DNA of 64,000 nt from Solirubrobacter sp963837485. GTDB lineage: Bacteria; Actinomycetota; Thermoleophilia; Solirubrobacterales; Solirubrobacteraceae. Both the position numbers and the translations under genes were made by a program. This document shows, piece by piece, positions 17,412 through 25,992 of the stretch (within the stretch, counting starts at the first letter, position 1; every line of letters starts with the position of its first letter). The DNA lies in the NCBI GenBank assembly GCA_963837485.1, contig CAWINP010000002.1:1-64000 (forward strand), read 5' to 3'. The notes under the pieces were generated by a model, which was not told the DNA's origin, made no database searches, and saw only the letters and a list, made by a program, of their open reading frames with translations.

Positions 17412-17993
17412 TCAATCCATGATGGCAATGAAGCGCGTGCCCGCGACGGGCGCGCGGTGCGTCCATGCGCCGGCGTCGTCGCCTTCAAGCACGTACGCCG
17501 CGAACGCCCCCGCAGCCGAATCGCCCTCGGCGATCGACAGGTCCCCCACCATCACGCCGCCGCGCGCGATCTCGATCTCCGACGATGGCCGCACACCGTC
17601 CGCCGGCGGCGGTTCCTGATCGAACGGCACGCGCTCGCCGCGGCCCAGCCCGCGCATGTAGTCCGCGAACCCGGTCCCGGGCGCGTGGAAGTTCAGGTAC
17701 CGCAGCTCGCCGGCGCCGCCGTTGCGGAACCCGTGCGCGACCATCGGCGGCACGCGCACGAACGTCCCGGCCTCGGCCACCGCCTCGCCCTCGGCCAGCT
17801 TCAGCGTCAGCTCGCCCGCGAGCACATAGAAGACGTCGGTGTGCAGCCGGTGCACGTGCAGGTCGGCGCCGTCGCGTCCCGCCGCGAAGCGCGACCACGT
17901 CGCATGGAGCAGATCGTGCTCGAACAGGATCTCGACGCGCCGCTCAGGAGAATCCCCGACGACCTCCCCGCCTCCTGGCGGGACGACGATCAT
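17412..17993 (-). CDS. Cupin-domain protein
   Basis: 193 residues, one cupin_2 barrel. The metal-ligand motifs read HVHRLHTDVFYVLAGELTL and later PPMVAHGFRN. The C-terminal third (ARGGVMVGDLSIAEGDSAAG) makes a second partial beta-half. Start ATG 17993 overlaps the ArsR stop as ATGA, so it is translated with that regulator. The ArsR partner may control, or be linked to, whatever small molecule this protein handles. No specific substrate can be named. Confidence 0.8.
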   Translation of the reverse strand: MIVVPPGGGEVVGDSPERRVEILFEHDLLHATWSRFAAGRDGADLHVHRLHTDVFYVLAGELTLKLAEGEAVAEAGTFVRVPPMVAHGFRNGGAGELRYLNFHAPGTGFADYMRGLGRGERVPFDQEPPPADGVRPSSEIEIARGGVMVGDLSIAEGDSAAGAFAAYVLEGDDAGAWTHRAPVAGTRFIAIMD

Positions 17994-18310
17994 GCGGGAA
18001 CCGCGGCCTCGCGCTCGGCGGCCGCGAGCACCGCGTCGAGCAGGCCCGGGAAGCGGGCGTCGACGTCCTCGCGGCGCAGCGAGAGGTGGCGGTGGGTGCC
18101 CTCGCTGCGCGTGTGCGTGAGGCCCGCCTCGCGCAGCACCTTGAAGTGATGCGAGCGCGTGGCCTTCGAGATCCCGAGGTCGAACGCTCCGCACGTGCGC
18201 TCGTCGCAGGCGGCCAGCGCGCGGACGATCTGGACGCGCATCGGGTCGCTCAGCGCCGCCATCACGGCGGCGAGGGTCAGCTCGTCGGCGCTGGGCTCTT
18301 CAGGATGCAT
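17990..18310 (-). CDS. ArsR-family winged-helix regulator
   Basis: 106 residues. Winged helix-turn-helix with ALSDPMRVQIVRALAACDER, recognition helix GISKATRSHHFKVLREAGL and wing HTRSEGTHRHLSLRREDVD. No ArsR metal-site ELCVC; the Cys in DERTCGAF is the only candidate, so effector type is open. It begins 20 bases after the DAHP synthase gene and overlaps the cupin gene by four bases. Confidence 0.88.
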   Translation of the reverse strand: MHPEEPSADELTLAAVMAALSDPMRVQIVRALAACDERTCGAFDLGISKATRSHHFKVLREAGLTHTRSEGTHRHLSLRREDVDARFPGLLDAVLAAAEREAAVPA

Positions 18311-18330
18311 GTTCGATAATCATCGTACCA

Positions 18331-19353
18331 TCAGGCGACGGTCCTGCCGTCCAGCGACGCGTGCGCGGCGACGCGCGCCGCGAACTGCTGGAAGTCGCGC
18401 CCGTACAGCGCCTGCGGCCCGTCGCAGAGCGCGATCGCGGGGTCCTGGTGGACCTCGACGATGATGCCGTCGGCGCCGACCGCGGCCGCCGCGCGGGCCA
18501 GCGGCTCGACCAGGCGGCGGTCACCGGAGGCGTGCGACGGGTCGACGATCACCGGCAGGTGAGAGTGCAGCTTCAGCCACGGCACCGCCGACAGGTCGAG
18601 CGTGAAGCGCGTCGCGGTCTCGAACGTGCGGATCCCGCGCTCGCACAGCATCACCCGCTCATTGCCCTCCTTGAGCACGTAGTCGGCGGCCATCAGCAGC
18701 TCGTCCAGCGACGACGACAGCCCGCGCTTGAGCAGCACCGGCTTGCCGAGCTTGCCGGCGACCTCGAGCAGCGCGTAGTTCTGCATGTTGCGCGCCCCGA
18801 TCTGGACCACGTCGGCGTGCTCGGCGATCGCATCCGCATGCTGCGTGTCCAGGAACTCGGTCACGATCGGCAGCCCCGTCTCCGCCCGCGCCTCGGCCAG
18901 GATCTCCAGCCCCGGCACGCCCAGCCCCTTGAACGCGAACGGCGAGGTGCGCGGCTTGAACGCGCCGCCGCGCAGCATCGACGCGCCGCCCGCCTTGACG
19001 ATCCGCGCGACCTCGAGCGTCTGCTCGCGCGACTCGACGGTGCACGGCCCGGCGATCAGGCAGAACGTCGCGTTGCCGCCGACCACGCGGCCGTTGACGG
19101 CGAACGTGCTCGGCTCGTCATGCTTGAGCTCGAGCGAGGCGAGCTTGTACGGGCGCGAGATCGGGACGACCCGGTCGACGCCGGGCATGCCCTCCAGGCC
19201 GAGCTCGCGGACGCCCTCGGGATCGCCGATCGCGCCGATCGCCGTCGTCAGCTCGCCGGGCATGACGAGCACGTGCACGCCGGTGGTCTCCAGCCGCGCG
19301 CGCACCGCCGCGATCTCCGCCTCGCCGGCGTCGGGTGTCATCACGATCATCAA
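18331..19353 (-). CDS. aroF: 3-deoxy-7-phosphoheptulonate synthase (DAHP synthase)
   Basis: 340 residues. First step of the shikimate pathway, condensing phosphoenolpyruvate with erythrose-4-phosphate. Residues 1-70 form the ferredoxin-like regulatory domain found in type I-beta enzymes. The TIM barrel carries IAGPCTVESREQ, the substrate-binding GGAFKPRTSPFAFKGLG, KPVLLKRGLSS, VMLCERGIRTFE and the metal-binding PVIVDPSHASGDR. All catalytic motifs are intact. It lies in a tight same-strand run between an XRE-cupin regulator (13 bases upstream) and ArsR (20 bases downstream). Confidence 0.95.
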   Translation of the reverse strand: MMIVMTPDAGEAEIAAVRARLETTGVHVLVMPGELTTAIGAIGDPEGVRELGLEGMPGVDRVVPISRPYKLASLELKHDEPSTFAVNGRVVGGNATFCLIAGPCTVESREQTLEVARIVKAGGASMLRGGAFKPRTSPFAFKGLGVPGLEILAEARAETGLPIVTEFLDTQHADAIAEHADVVQIGARNMQNYALLEVAGKLGKPVLLKRGLSSSLDELLMAADYVLKEGNERVMLCERGIRTFETATRFTLDLSAVPWLKLHSHLPVIVDPSHASGDRRLVEPLARAAAAVGADGIIVEVHQDPAIALCDGPQALYGRDFQQFAARVAAHASLDGRTVA

Positions 19354-19366
19354 GGCGGTCGGGAAG

Positions 19367-19945
19367 CTACCGGAGCGCGGGCACGATCACCCAGAGCACG
19401 GTCGCCGGCCGGACCGGCGAGGCGTTGCGCCAGCGCCGCGGGCGCCCGGCGTCGAACGTCAGCGAGTCGCCGGCGGCCAGCCGGTAGGCCTCGCCGTCGA
19501 CCTCGATGTCGAACGTCCCCGCCAGCACGTGCACGAACTCCGCCTCGCCCGCCAGGCCATACGCCTCGTCGCCGCTGCCGCCGCCCGGCGCGATGTCGCT
19601 CTGGATGACCTGCAGCCGCCGCTCCGAGGACGGCGTGAGCTGGAACTCGTCCACGCCTTCGCCGCCGAACGCGATCTGCGGGCGGTCGGCCGCGCGCACG
19701 AGCGGCCCGGAGGCCGGCTCGAACAGCTCGCCGACGCCGACGCCGACGCCGAGCGCGTCGCAGACCCGCAGCAGCGAGCCGACCGACGGCGACACGAGGT
19801 CGCGCTCGACCTGCGAGAGGAAGCCCTTCGTCAGACCTGCGCCCGCGGCCAGGGTCGCGAGCGACATCCCGCGTGACAGCCGTACGGCGCGCAGCCGCGG
19901 GCCGATGCCGGCGGCGCGTCCGCCGGCTCCTTCGACCGCCTCCAC
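19367..19945 (-). CDS. XRE-family regulator with C-terminal cupin
   Basis: 192 residues. HTH_3 domain at residues 15-70 (RLRAVRLSRGMSLATLAAGA, then GLTKGFLSQVERDLVSPSVG), then a cupin_2 sensor domain at 110-190 (EAEFVHVLAGTFDIEVDGEA, YRLAAGDSLTFDAG). This two-domain layout is typical of regulators that sense a small metabolite through the cupin. Located 10 bases after the zincin gene and 13 before aroF. Confidence 0.9.
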   Translation of the reverse strand: MEAVEGAGGRAAGIGPRLRAVRLSRGMSLATLAAGAGLTKGFLSQVERDLVSPSVGSLLRVCDALGVGVGVGELFEPASGPLVRAADRPQIAFGGEGVDEFQLTPSSERRLQVIQSDIAPGGGSGDEAYGLAGEAEFVHVLAGTFDIEVDGEAYRLAAGDSLTFDAGRPRRWRNASPVRPATVLWVIVPALR

Positions 19946-19955
19946 GGAGCCCAGG

Positions 19956-20591
19956 TTAGAGGCCCAGTTCTCTCACTCCCAGCTCGTCGGCGCCGAGATG
20001 GTGCGCCAGCTCGTGGCGCACCGTGCGCGTGACCTGCGCGCGCAGCAGCTCCGGGTCGTGCCCGAAGTCGCGCCGCAGCGTGTCGCGGAAGATCACGATC
20101 CGGTCGTGGTAGTTGTCGCGCGCGACGGTGTCGCCCTGATAGAGGCCGTAGGCGCGCGCCTTGCGGCCCTTGTCGGAGATCACCACCGGCACGCGGTCCA
20201 GCGCCTTGATCAGCAGGTCGGGCAGGTCGTCGAGCGCCTCGCGCACGAGCGTCTCGAAGTCCTCGGAGTCGTACGGGTCGAGCTCGAGGAACTCGCCCTC
20301 GTCCGGCTCGGCGGCAAGGTTCTCGCGCGCGAGCTCCTCCGAGCGCACGACGAGCCGCTCGAACTCCGCCTCGTCCTCGGGGTCGTGGTAGTCGGACATC
20401 TTCGCGACCGCGAAGCCGAAGCCGAGGCCGGCGATCGTGACGGCGAGCACGATCAGGCCCGCGAGCTCCAGCTGGCGCATCGGCCAGGTCACCGCCAGGC
20501 CCTGCGTGAGCGCCGCGATCGACAGCGCCAGCGCCAGGCAGAGCACCGTGGTGAGCGCGATCCGCCGGCCCGACGGCCACTTCGACAGCAT
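19956..20591 (-). CDS. Membrane-anchored metallopeptidase-like protein (zincin_1)
   Basis: 211 residues. Two N-terminal membrane helices (about 11-30 and 42-62) precede a zincin_1 (PF06262-like) domain with the zinc motif TVRHELAHHLG followed by ADELGVRELGL. Most family members are about 120 soluble residues, so the membrane anchor plus the acidic linker (EPDEGEFLELDPYDSEDFE) is an extension. Activity has not been clear for the family. The gene starts 10 bases after the acyl-CoA dehydrogenase stop. Confidence 0.8.
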   Translation of the reverse strand: MLSKWPSGRRIALTTVLCLALALSIAALTQGLAVTWPMRQLELAGLIVLAVTIAGLGFGFAVAKMSDYHDPEDEAEFERLVVRSEELARENLAAEPDEGEFLELDPYDSEDFETLVREALDDLPDLLIKALDRVPVVISDKGRKARAYGLYQGDTVARDNYHDRIVIFRDTLRRDFGHDPELLRAQVTRTVRHELAHHLGADELGVRELGL

Positions 20592-20601
20592 GAGAACGAG
20601 C

Positions 20602-21759
20602 CTAACGGAGCGTGCGCGCGATCACGAGGCGCTGGATCTCGTTCGTGCCCTCGTAGATCTGCGTGATCTTGGCGTCGCGCATGTAGCGCTCGACCGGGTA
20701 TTCGGTGACGTAGCCATAGCCGCCGAGCACCTGGACGGCCTCGACCGTCACCGCCATCGCGGTGTCGGACGCGAACAGCTTGGCCATCGCCGAGTACTTG
20801 CCGCGATCGGGCTCGTGGCGATCGATCTTGGCGCACGCGCGGTAGAGCAGCTCGCGCGCGGCCGCGGTGCGCGTCTCCATGTCGGCGAGCTTGAACTGGA
20901 TGCCCTGGAACTCGCTGATCGCCTTCCCGAACTGGCGGCGCTCGTTCGCGTAGGCGACGGCGTGGTCGATCGCGCCCTGGGCGATGCCGACGGCCTGGGC
21001 GGCGACGCCGAGGCGCGAGTGGTCGAGCGTCCCGAGCGCGACGTTCATGCCCTTGCCCTCTTCGCCGATCAGGTTCGCGGCGGGGATGCGCACGTCGTCG
21101 AAGATCGGCTGGCCGGTCGGCGAGCCCTTGATGCCGAGCTTGTGCTCGAGCTTGCCGACGCTGAAGCCCGGGCGGTCGGCCTCGACGACGAACGCGCTGA
21201 TGCCGCGCGAACGGGCCGCGGACCGGTCGGTCTTGGCGAAGACGACGTAGAAGTCGGCGATCCCGAGATTGGAGATCCAGTTCTTGGTGCCGGTGACGAC
21301 CCACTCGTCGCCGTCGCGGACCGCGTGGGTGATCATCCCGCCCGGGTCCGAGCCGGCCTCGGGCTCCGACAGCGCGAACGCCGGCGACCACTCGCCCGTC
21401 GCGCACTTCGGCAGGAAGCGCTGCTTGAGCTCCTCGGTGCCGAACAGCTGGATCGGGAGCGTGCCGAGCTCCTGGATCATCAGGATCAGCGCGGTCGACG
21501 CGCAGGCGCGAGCGATCTCCTCGACCGCGACGTTGAGCATCAGCGTGCCGGTGCCGGTGCCGCCGTAGGCCTCGTCGAACGGGAGGCCGAGCAGATCCTG
21601 CTCGGCGAACAGCCGGCGCAGGTCCCACGGGTACTCGGCCTTGGCGTCGATCTCCGCCGCGCGCGGGGCGACGCGCTCGCGCACGATCTGGCGGATCGTG
21701 TCGCGGAAGTCGACCTGGTCGGGAGTCAGCGCGTACGTGTCGACTTCGGTTGCGGACAT
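20602..21759 (-). CDS. Acyl-CoA dehydrogenase
   Basis: 385 residues with all three domains. FAD/substrate motifs are FALSEPEAGSDPGGM and WVVTGTKNWISN. The C-terminal helical domain contains YERRQFGKAISEFQGI-like sequence (ANERRQFGKAISEFQGIQFK) and ends with the catalytic base in QIYEGTNEIQRLVIAR. Glu in YEGT places it with short-chain or short/branched-chain enzymes. First gene of the seven-gene minus-strand run. The 12 bases between 21759 and the divergent DUF6458 start leave little room for a promoter. Confidence 0.93.
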   Translation of the reverse strand: MSATEVDTYALTPDQVDFRDTIRQIVRERVAPRAAEIDAKAEYPWDLRRLFAEQDLLGLPFDEAYGGTGTGTLMLNVAVEEIARACASTALILMIQELGTLPIQLFGTEELKQRFLPKCATGEWSPAFALSEPEAGSDPGGMITHAVRDGDEWVVTGTKNWISNLGIADFYVVFAKTDRSAARSRGISAFVVEADRPGFSVGKLEHKLGIKGSPTGQPIFDDVRIPAANLIGEEGKGMNVALGTLDHSRLGVAAQAVGIAQGAIDHAVAYANERRQFGKAISEFQGIQFKLADMETRTAAARELLYRACAKIDRHEPDRGKYSAMAKLFASDTAMAVTVEAVQVLGGYGYVTEYPVERYMRDAKITQIYEGTNEIQRLVIARTLR

Positions 21760-21771
21760 GGCGCTGAGGGT

Positions 21772-21996
21772 ATGACAGCTGGCGTGGAAACCGGAACCAG
21801 CCTCTTCCTGATCGCCGTCGGCGCGATCCTCTACTTCGCGGTCGATGCGCGGGTCTCGGGCCTCGAGATCACCACCGTCGGCCTGATCCTGATGATCATC
21901 GGCGTGATCGGCCTCTTGATCTCGCTGTTCCTGCTCACGCGCAGACGGGGCACCGTCGTCGAGGAGCGCCCCGTCTCCCGCCGCGAGTACTACTAG
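21772..21996 (+). CDS. DUF6458-family small membrane protein
   Basis: 74 residues with two predicted membrane helices (SLFLIAVGAILYFAVDA and TVGLILMIIGVIGLLISLF) and a basic cytoplasmic tail ending SRREYY. This is the typical actinobacterial DUF6458 layout. Start ATG 21772. Its stop directly abuts the convergent hydrolase stop at 21997. Confidence 0.85.
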   Translation: MTAGVETGTSLFLIAVGAILYFAVDARVSGLEITTVGLILMIIGVIGLLISLFLLTRRRGTVVEERPVSRREYY

Positions 21997-22770
21997 CTAC
22001 AGACCTTCCGGATGGCGAGCGGTGTAGCTGCCGGTGGGGCGCATCTGGTCGCTCCACTTGGGGCCGCTGCTCGAGCTGTCGTTGTAGCCCGTGTCGAACC
22101 GCAGGCCGGCCACGACCAGGAACGAGTGGCCCGAGTTGGCGTAGCTCGTGATCCACGTGCCCTCGCCGGGCTCGCCCCACGACATGAACTCGGTCGAGTC
22201 CATCGGCCGGTCGATCAGGTCCGCGCCGTGCAGCGCGAACGACTCCGAGCCCGAGCAGTCGTAGGCCGAGTCATCGAAATCGCCGTGCCCGCCGCCGTAG
22301 CGGTAGGGCTTGCCGACGATCGAGTTCGCGGCGGCGATCACCTGCTGGACCTCGGGCGGGGCCGAGGCCGGTGCGATCGCGAGCCCGTCGGCGCCGAGCG
22401 TCGCGTTCTCGCCGGCCGGGGCGATCGGCTGCACGCCGCCGGTGTTGCCCTGCAGCGCGCCGTCGCCGGCGTTGACCTGGCCGCGCAGGATCGCGGCGTC
22501 CTTGCGCGTCATCCGCCCGTCGACCCTCAGCGAGGACTTCCGCTCCCACTTGCGCACGCGGCGAGTGGTGGCCGGGCCATACTGCCCGTCGACGCTCGTG
22601 CGGATCCCGACCTTGGTCAGGAAGTCCTGCAGGACGCGGACGTCGCGTCCATGCATTCCCTGCCTCAGGTTCCGGTCCCCAAGCGACAGGGTTCTGGCGT
22701 GTGCCGGGGCCACGGGTAGCGAAGCCCCGCATACGAGCAGGCCCGCGACAAGCGTGCGACGGCGTGACAA
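21997..22770 (-). CDS. Secreted peptidoglycan-binding NlpC/P60-like hydrolase
   Basis: 257 residues from a TTG start (22770), supported by AAAGAGGAG six bases upstream and a clean signal peptide (TLVAGLLVCGASLPVAPAHA). Residues 30-95 form PG_binding_1 (LRQGMHGRDVRVLQDFLTKV, DGQYGPATTRRV). Residues 135-250 form an NlpC/P60-like domain with catalytic Cys in YDCSGSESFALHG and His in SGHSFLVVAGLRFDTG. It should cleave peptide stems of peptidoglycan outside the cell. A c-di-AMP riboswitch precedes it, linking wall remodelling to osmotic and turgor signalling. Confidence 0.92.
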   Translation of the reverse strand: MSRRRTLVAGLLVCGASLPVAPAHARTLSLGDRNLRQGMHGRDVRVLQDFLTKVGIRTSVDGQYGPATTRRVRKWERKSSLRVDGRMTRKDAAILRGQVNAGDGALQGNTGGVQPIAPAGENATLGADGLAIAPASAPPEVQQVIAAANSIVGKPYRYGGGHGDFDDSAYDCSGSESFALHGADLIDRPMDSTEFMSWGEPGEGTWITSYANSGHSFLVVAGLRFDTGYNDSSSSGPKWSDQMRPTGSYTARHPEGL

Positions 22771-22785
22771 GACGATCTCCTCTTT

Positions 22786-22920
22786 CTGATCGCCTACGGA
22801 GTTAGCTGTCGGGCTCGCGCGGAAAGCGTCGCGCTACACCACATAACGTGGCGATTCGCCCCCGAGGCAGTGACCTCCTGCCTCACCTTGGTTCCCCCGC
22901 TCCCCTACGGCCTGGGCCGG
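22786..22920 (-). promoter_or_regulatory. c-di-AMP riboswitch (ydaO-yuaA class)
   Basis: Read on the minus strand, the leader contains the class signature blocks in order: GGGGAGCGGGGGAACC (about 22891-22907), GGGGCGAATC (about 22855-22864), and GAGCCCGACAGCTAACTC then CGTAGGC (about 22792-22816). These form the two pseudo-symmetric c-di-AMP pockets. The ribosome-binding site of the hydrolase gene lies just downstream, 15 bases before the TTG. In actinobacteria this riboswitch normally turns off cell-wall hydrolase genes when c-di-AMP is high. Confidence 0.9.
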
Positions 22921-22996
22921 AGGGGATTCGGCGTTATGTCCCGTTCGAAGGCGCGCACTCTAGCGGACGCCTCAGCGGATAGCTTCCCCCAAACCG

Positions 22997-24130
22997 GTGA
23001 ATCTGGATTCGGATGCGTTGACGGCCCTGGATCCGCCCTTCGCCGTGGTCGATCTCGACGCGTTCGACTCGAATCTGGCGGATCTCTTGAGCAGGGCAAA
23101 TGGCGTGCCTTTGCGGCTGGCGTCGAAGTCCCTGCGCGTGCGCGCGCTCGCCGAACGCGCGCTGCAGGGCGGCTTCCGCGGAGTGCTGTGCTTCACGCTT
23201 CCGGAGGCGCTCTGGCTTGCCGCGCTCGGGCACGCCGATCTGCTCGTCGGCTACCCCACGGTCGACCGAGCGGCCGTGCGCCAACTTGCCGGAAACCGCC
23301 GCGTCACGCTCATGATCGACTCCGCCGAGCACCTCTCGCTGCTGGAACCGGGCACGCAGGTGTGCCTGGACGTCGACGCGGGATTCTGGGCGCTCGGCGG
23401 GCGCGTGCGGTTCGGCGCCAAGCGCTCGCCGCTGCGAACGCCCGAGCAGGTCGCGGCGCTCGCGCGCGAGGCCGTCGCGCGCGGGCTCGTGGTCGACGGG
23501 CTGATGGCCTACGAGGGGCAGATCGCCGGCGTCGGCGACCGGCCGCCGGGCAAGCCGCTGCTCGCGCTCGCGGTGCGCGCGATGCAGTCGCTGTCGGCGC
23601 GCGAACTGGCCGTGCGGCGCGCGGCGATCGTCGCCGCGGTGCGCGAGGTGGTCCCGCTGCGCTTCGTCAACGGCGGCGGCACCGGCTCGATCGAGCGCAC
23701 GGCCGCCGAGCCGGCGGTGACCGAGGTGGCGGCCGGCTCCGGGCTCTACGGGCCCACGCTGTTCGACGCCTACCGCGCGTTCTCGCCGCGGCCGGCGGCG
23801 ATGTTCGCGCTGCCGGTCGTGCGCTCGCCCTCGCCCGGCGTGGCGACCGTGCTCGGCGGCGGCTACGTGGCCTCGGGTCCGGCGGGGCGCGACCGGCTGC
23901 CGCGTCCCGTCGTGCCCGGCGGCCTCAAGCTCGACCGCGCGGAGGGCGCCGGCGAAGTGCAGACGCCGCTGCACGGGGCGCGCGGGCTGCGCATCGGCGA
24001 CCGCGTCTGGTTTCGCCACGCCAAGGCGGGCGAGCTGTTCGAGCGCTTCAACGAGGTTCACCTGGTGCGCGGCGACGCGATCGTCGACGTGGTGCCGACA
24101 TATCGAGGCGAAGGGAAGGCGTTTCTGTGA
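22997..24130 (+). CDS. PLP-dependent fold-III enzyme (alanine racemase N-domain type)
   Basis: 377 residues. N-terminal TIM-barrel typical of alanine racemase/D-threonine aldolase proteins, with the PLP lysine in RLASKSLRVRALAE (Lys about 44), FVNGGGTGSI contacting the phosphate, and a C-terminal beta domain with RIGDRVWFRHAKAGELFERF. Substrate probably a D- or hydroxy-amino acid; not determined. Start GTG 22997. The stop overlaps the SDR start (TGATG). Confidence 0.85.
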   Translation: MNLDSDALTALDPPFAVVDLDAFDSNLADLLSRANGVPLRLASKSLRVRALAERALQGGFRGVLCFTLPEALWLAALGHADLLVGYPTVDRAAVRQLAGNRRVTLMIDSAEHLSLLEPGTQVCLDVDAGFWALGGRVRFGAKRSPLRTPEQVAALAREAVARGLVVDGLMAYEGQIAGVGDRPPGKPLLALAVRAMQSLSARELAVRRAAIVAAVREVVPLRFVNGGGTGSIERTAAEPAVTEVAAGSGLYGPTLFDAYRAFSPRPAAMFALPVVRSPSPGVATVLGGGYVASGPAGRDRLPRPVVPGGLKLDRAEGAGEVQTPLHGARGLRIGDRVWFRHAKAGELFERFNEVHLVRGDAIVDVVPTYRGEGKAFL

Positions 24131-24858
24131 TGTTGGAGGGAAAGACCGCGGTGATCTATGGCGGCGCCGGGAGCATCGGCGGCGCGGTCGCGCGCGCTTT
24201 CGCGCGCGAGGGCGCAAGAGTGCACCTGGCCGGGCGGACGCGGTCGAAGCTCGAGCCGCTGGCGCGGGAGATCGGCGCGGCCGGCTTCGCCGAGGTCGAC
24301 GCGCTCGACGGGGACGCGATCGACGCGCACGCGGACTCGATCGGCCGCATCGACGTGTCGTTCAACGCGATCTCGCACGGCGACGTGCAGGGCACGCCGA
24401 TGCACGAGATGGACGTCGAGGATTACCTGCGACCGGTGACCACCGCCGTGCGCACGACGTTCCTCACCATGCGCGCGGCAGCGCGCGGGATGATCCCCCA
24501 CGGCGGCGGCACGATCCTGATCTTCGGCGGCGAGGGGCTGCCGCCGCGCGGCTATCACCTCGGCGGCCTCCAGACCGCCTTCCACGCGCTGGAGGCGATG
24601 CGCCGCCAGCTCTCGGTCGAGCTCGGCGCCCACGGCGTGCGCGTGGTCACGCTGCGCACGGGAGGCGTCCCGGAATCGATCCCGGCCGGTTTCGAGGGCC
24701 GCGACCGGATCGTCAAGAGCCTCGAGGACGCGTCGCTGCTCGGCCGCTGCGCGACGTTCGAGGACGTCGGCAACGCCGCGGTCGTCGCCGCCTCAAAGTG
24801 GGGTTCCACGATGACCGGGGCGACGATCAACGTCAGCTGTGGGAGCCTGTTGGACTAG
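24130..24858 (+). CDS. SDR-family oxidoreductase with atypical active site
   Basis: 242 residues. Nucleotide-binding YGGAGSIGGAVARAFAREGA and FNAISHGD. The YxxxK position reads GYHLGGLQTA, so the catalytic Lys is replaced by Gly and the usual Ser by GGEG. Either the enzyme uses other residues or it is non-classical. ATG 24130 overlaps the upstream stop, and the next gene starts at 24859, so three genes are translationally linked. Confidence 0.82.
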   Translation: MLEGKTAVIYGGAGSIGGAVARAFAREGARVHLAGRTRSKLEPLAREIGAAGFAEVDALDGDAIDAHADSIGRIDVSFNAISHGDVQGTPMHEMDVEDYLRPVTTAVRTTFLTMRAAARGMIPHGGGTILIFGGEGLPPRGYHLGGLQTAFHALEAMRRQLSVELGAHGVRVVTLRTGGVPESIPAGFEGRDRIVKSLEDASLLGRCATFEDVGNAAVVAASKWGSTMTGATINVSCGSLLD

Positions 24859-25374
24859 ATGGAGACCTGGGAGGCGATCACCGCGCGGCGCAACGTCCGC
24901 AGCTTCGAGCCCCGCCCGCTGCCGGGCGAGGACCTCGACCGCATCCTCGAGGCCGGCCGCCGCGCGCCCTCGTCGCGCAACTGGCAGCCGTGGGACTTCG
25001 TCGTGGTCACCGACCGCGAGCAGCTCGGCCGCCTGGCCGGCGTGTGGCAGTACGGCGCGCACATCGCGGAGTCCGCGGCGGCGATCGCGCTGATCGTGCC
25101 CGCTGGGCTGGACGCGCGCGACCGCGAGACCGCCGAGTACGACCTCGGCCAGGCGACGATGACGATGATGATCGCCGCCGCAGACCTGGGGATCGGCACG
25201 GGGCACTCGGCGGTCGGCGAGCAGGACGTCGCGCGCGAGGTGCTCGGGCTCCCCGAGGATCGCCTCGCCGCCTACGTGGTCGACCTCGGGTATCCCGCCG
25301 ACCGGCCCCTGAAGCCGATCCGGCGCCCGAACCGGCGGCCGTTCGAAGAGGTCGTCCACCGCGGCGGCTGGTAG
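24859..25374 (+). CDS. Nitroreductase-family protein
   Basis: 171 residues. FMN-binding features ITARRNVRSFEPRPL and RRAPSSRNWQPWDFVVVTD, a central helix (YDLGQATMTMMIAAADLGIG) and C-terminal VDLGYPADRPLKPIRRPNRR. Likely NAD(P)H-dependent flavin oxidoreductase. Immediately follows the SDR stop; its own stop abuts the convergent tetR stop at 25375. Confidence 0.9.
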   Translation: METWEAITARRNVRSFEPRPLPGEDLDRILEAGRRAPSSRNWQPWDFVVVTDREQLGRLAGVWQYGAHIAESAAAIALIVPAGLDARDRETAEYDLGQATMTMMIAAADLGIGTGHSAVGEQDVAREVLGLPEDRLAAYVVDLGYPADRPLKPIRRPNRRPFEEVVHRGGW

Positions 25375-25989
25375 TCAGGCGCGGTAGGCGGCGAGGAAGA
25401 CGCGCACGCCCGCGTCGGCGAAGCGGTCGAGGTCCGGCTGCTCGTCGTCGCCCAGCAGCATCGCCCGGTTGAGCGGGATCGACATGACGAGCCAGTTGAA
25501 GTGCTCGGCGGCCAGCCTCGGGTCGTCGAGCCGCAGCGCTCCGGCGGCGGCGAGCCGCTCGAAGGCCTGCGCGAGCGCCTGCAGCGTGCGGCCCGGGCCG
25601 CGCTCGTAGAACGTCCGGCCGAGCTCCGGGAAGCGGCCCGCCTCGCCGATCACCAGCCGGCGCAGCTGGAGCACGCGCGGCTGCATCACGAGCGCGAGCT
25701 GCCGGCGGGCGAGGTCGCGCAGGTCGGCCTCGACGTCGCCGCTGTCGGCGAGCGCGAGGACCTCGGCGTGGACGCGGTCGCCGGCCTCGTCGACGGTGCC
25801 GACCACGATCTCCGAGAAGAGGCTCTCCTTGTCGGCGAAGTGCTTGTAGACGGTCTGCTTCGAGACGGCGGCGAGCGCCGCGACCTCGTCCATGCTCGCG
25901 CCGACGTAGCCGTTGCGCAGGAACACCGTCGTCGCGGCCTCCATGATCGCCCGGCGTTTGCGGGCTGACCGCGTGTCTTCGGCGCTCAT
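25375..25989 (-). CDS. TetR-family transcriptional regulator
   Basis: 204 residues from ATG 25989. N-terminal HTH: AIMEAATTVFLRNGYVGASM, then DEVAALAAVSKQTVYKHFAD. C-terminal ligand-binding domain of TetR_C type (LARRQLALVMQPRVLQLRRL). A near-palindrome lies 10 bases upstream and overlaps the divergent gene's start codon; an exact copy occurs before the SMP-30 gene, so the regulon probably includes itself, the reductase run and SMP-30. Confidence 0.92.
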   Translation of the reverse strand: MSAEDTRSARKRRAIMEAATTVFLRNGYVGASMDEVAALAAVSKQTVYKHFADKESLFSEIVVGTVDEAGDRVHAEVLALADSGDVEADLRDLARRQLALVMQPRVLQLRRLVIGEAGRFPELGRTFYERGPGRTLQALAQAFERLAAAGALRLDDPRLAAEHFNWLVMSIPLNRAMLLGDDEQPDLDRFADAGVRVFLAAYRA

Positions 25990-25992
25990 CTC

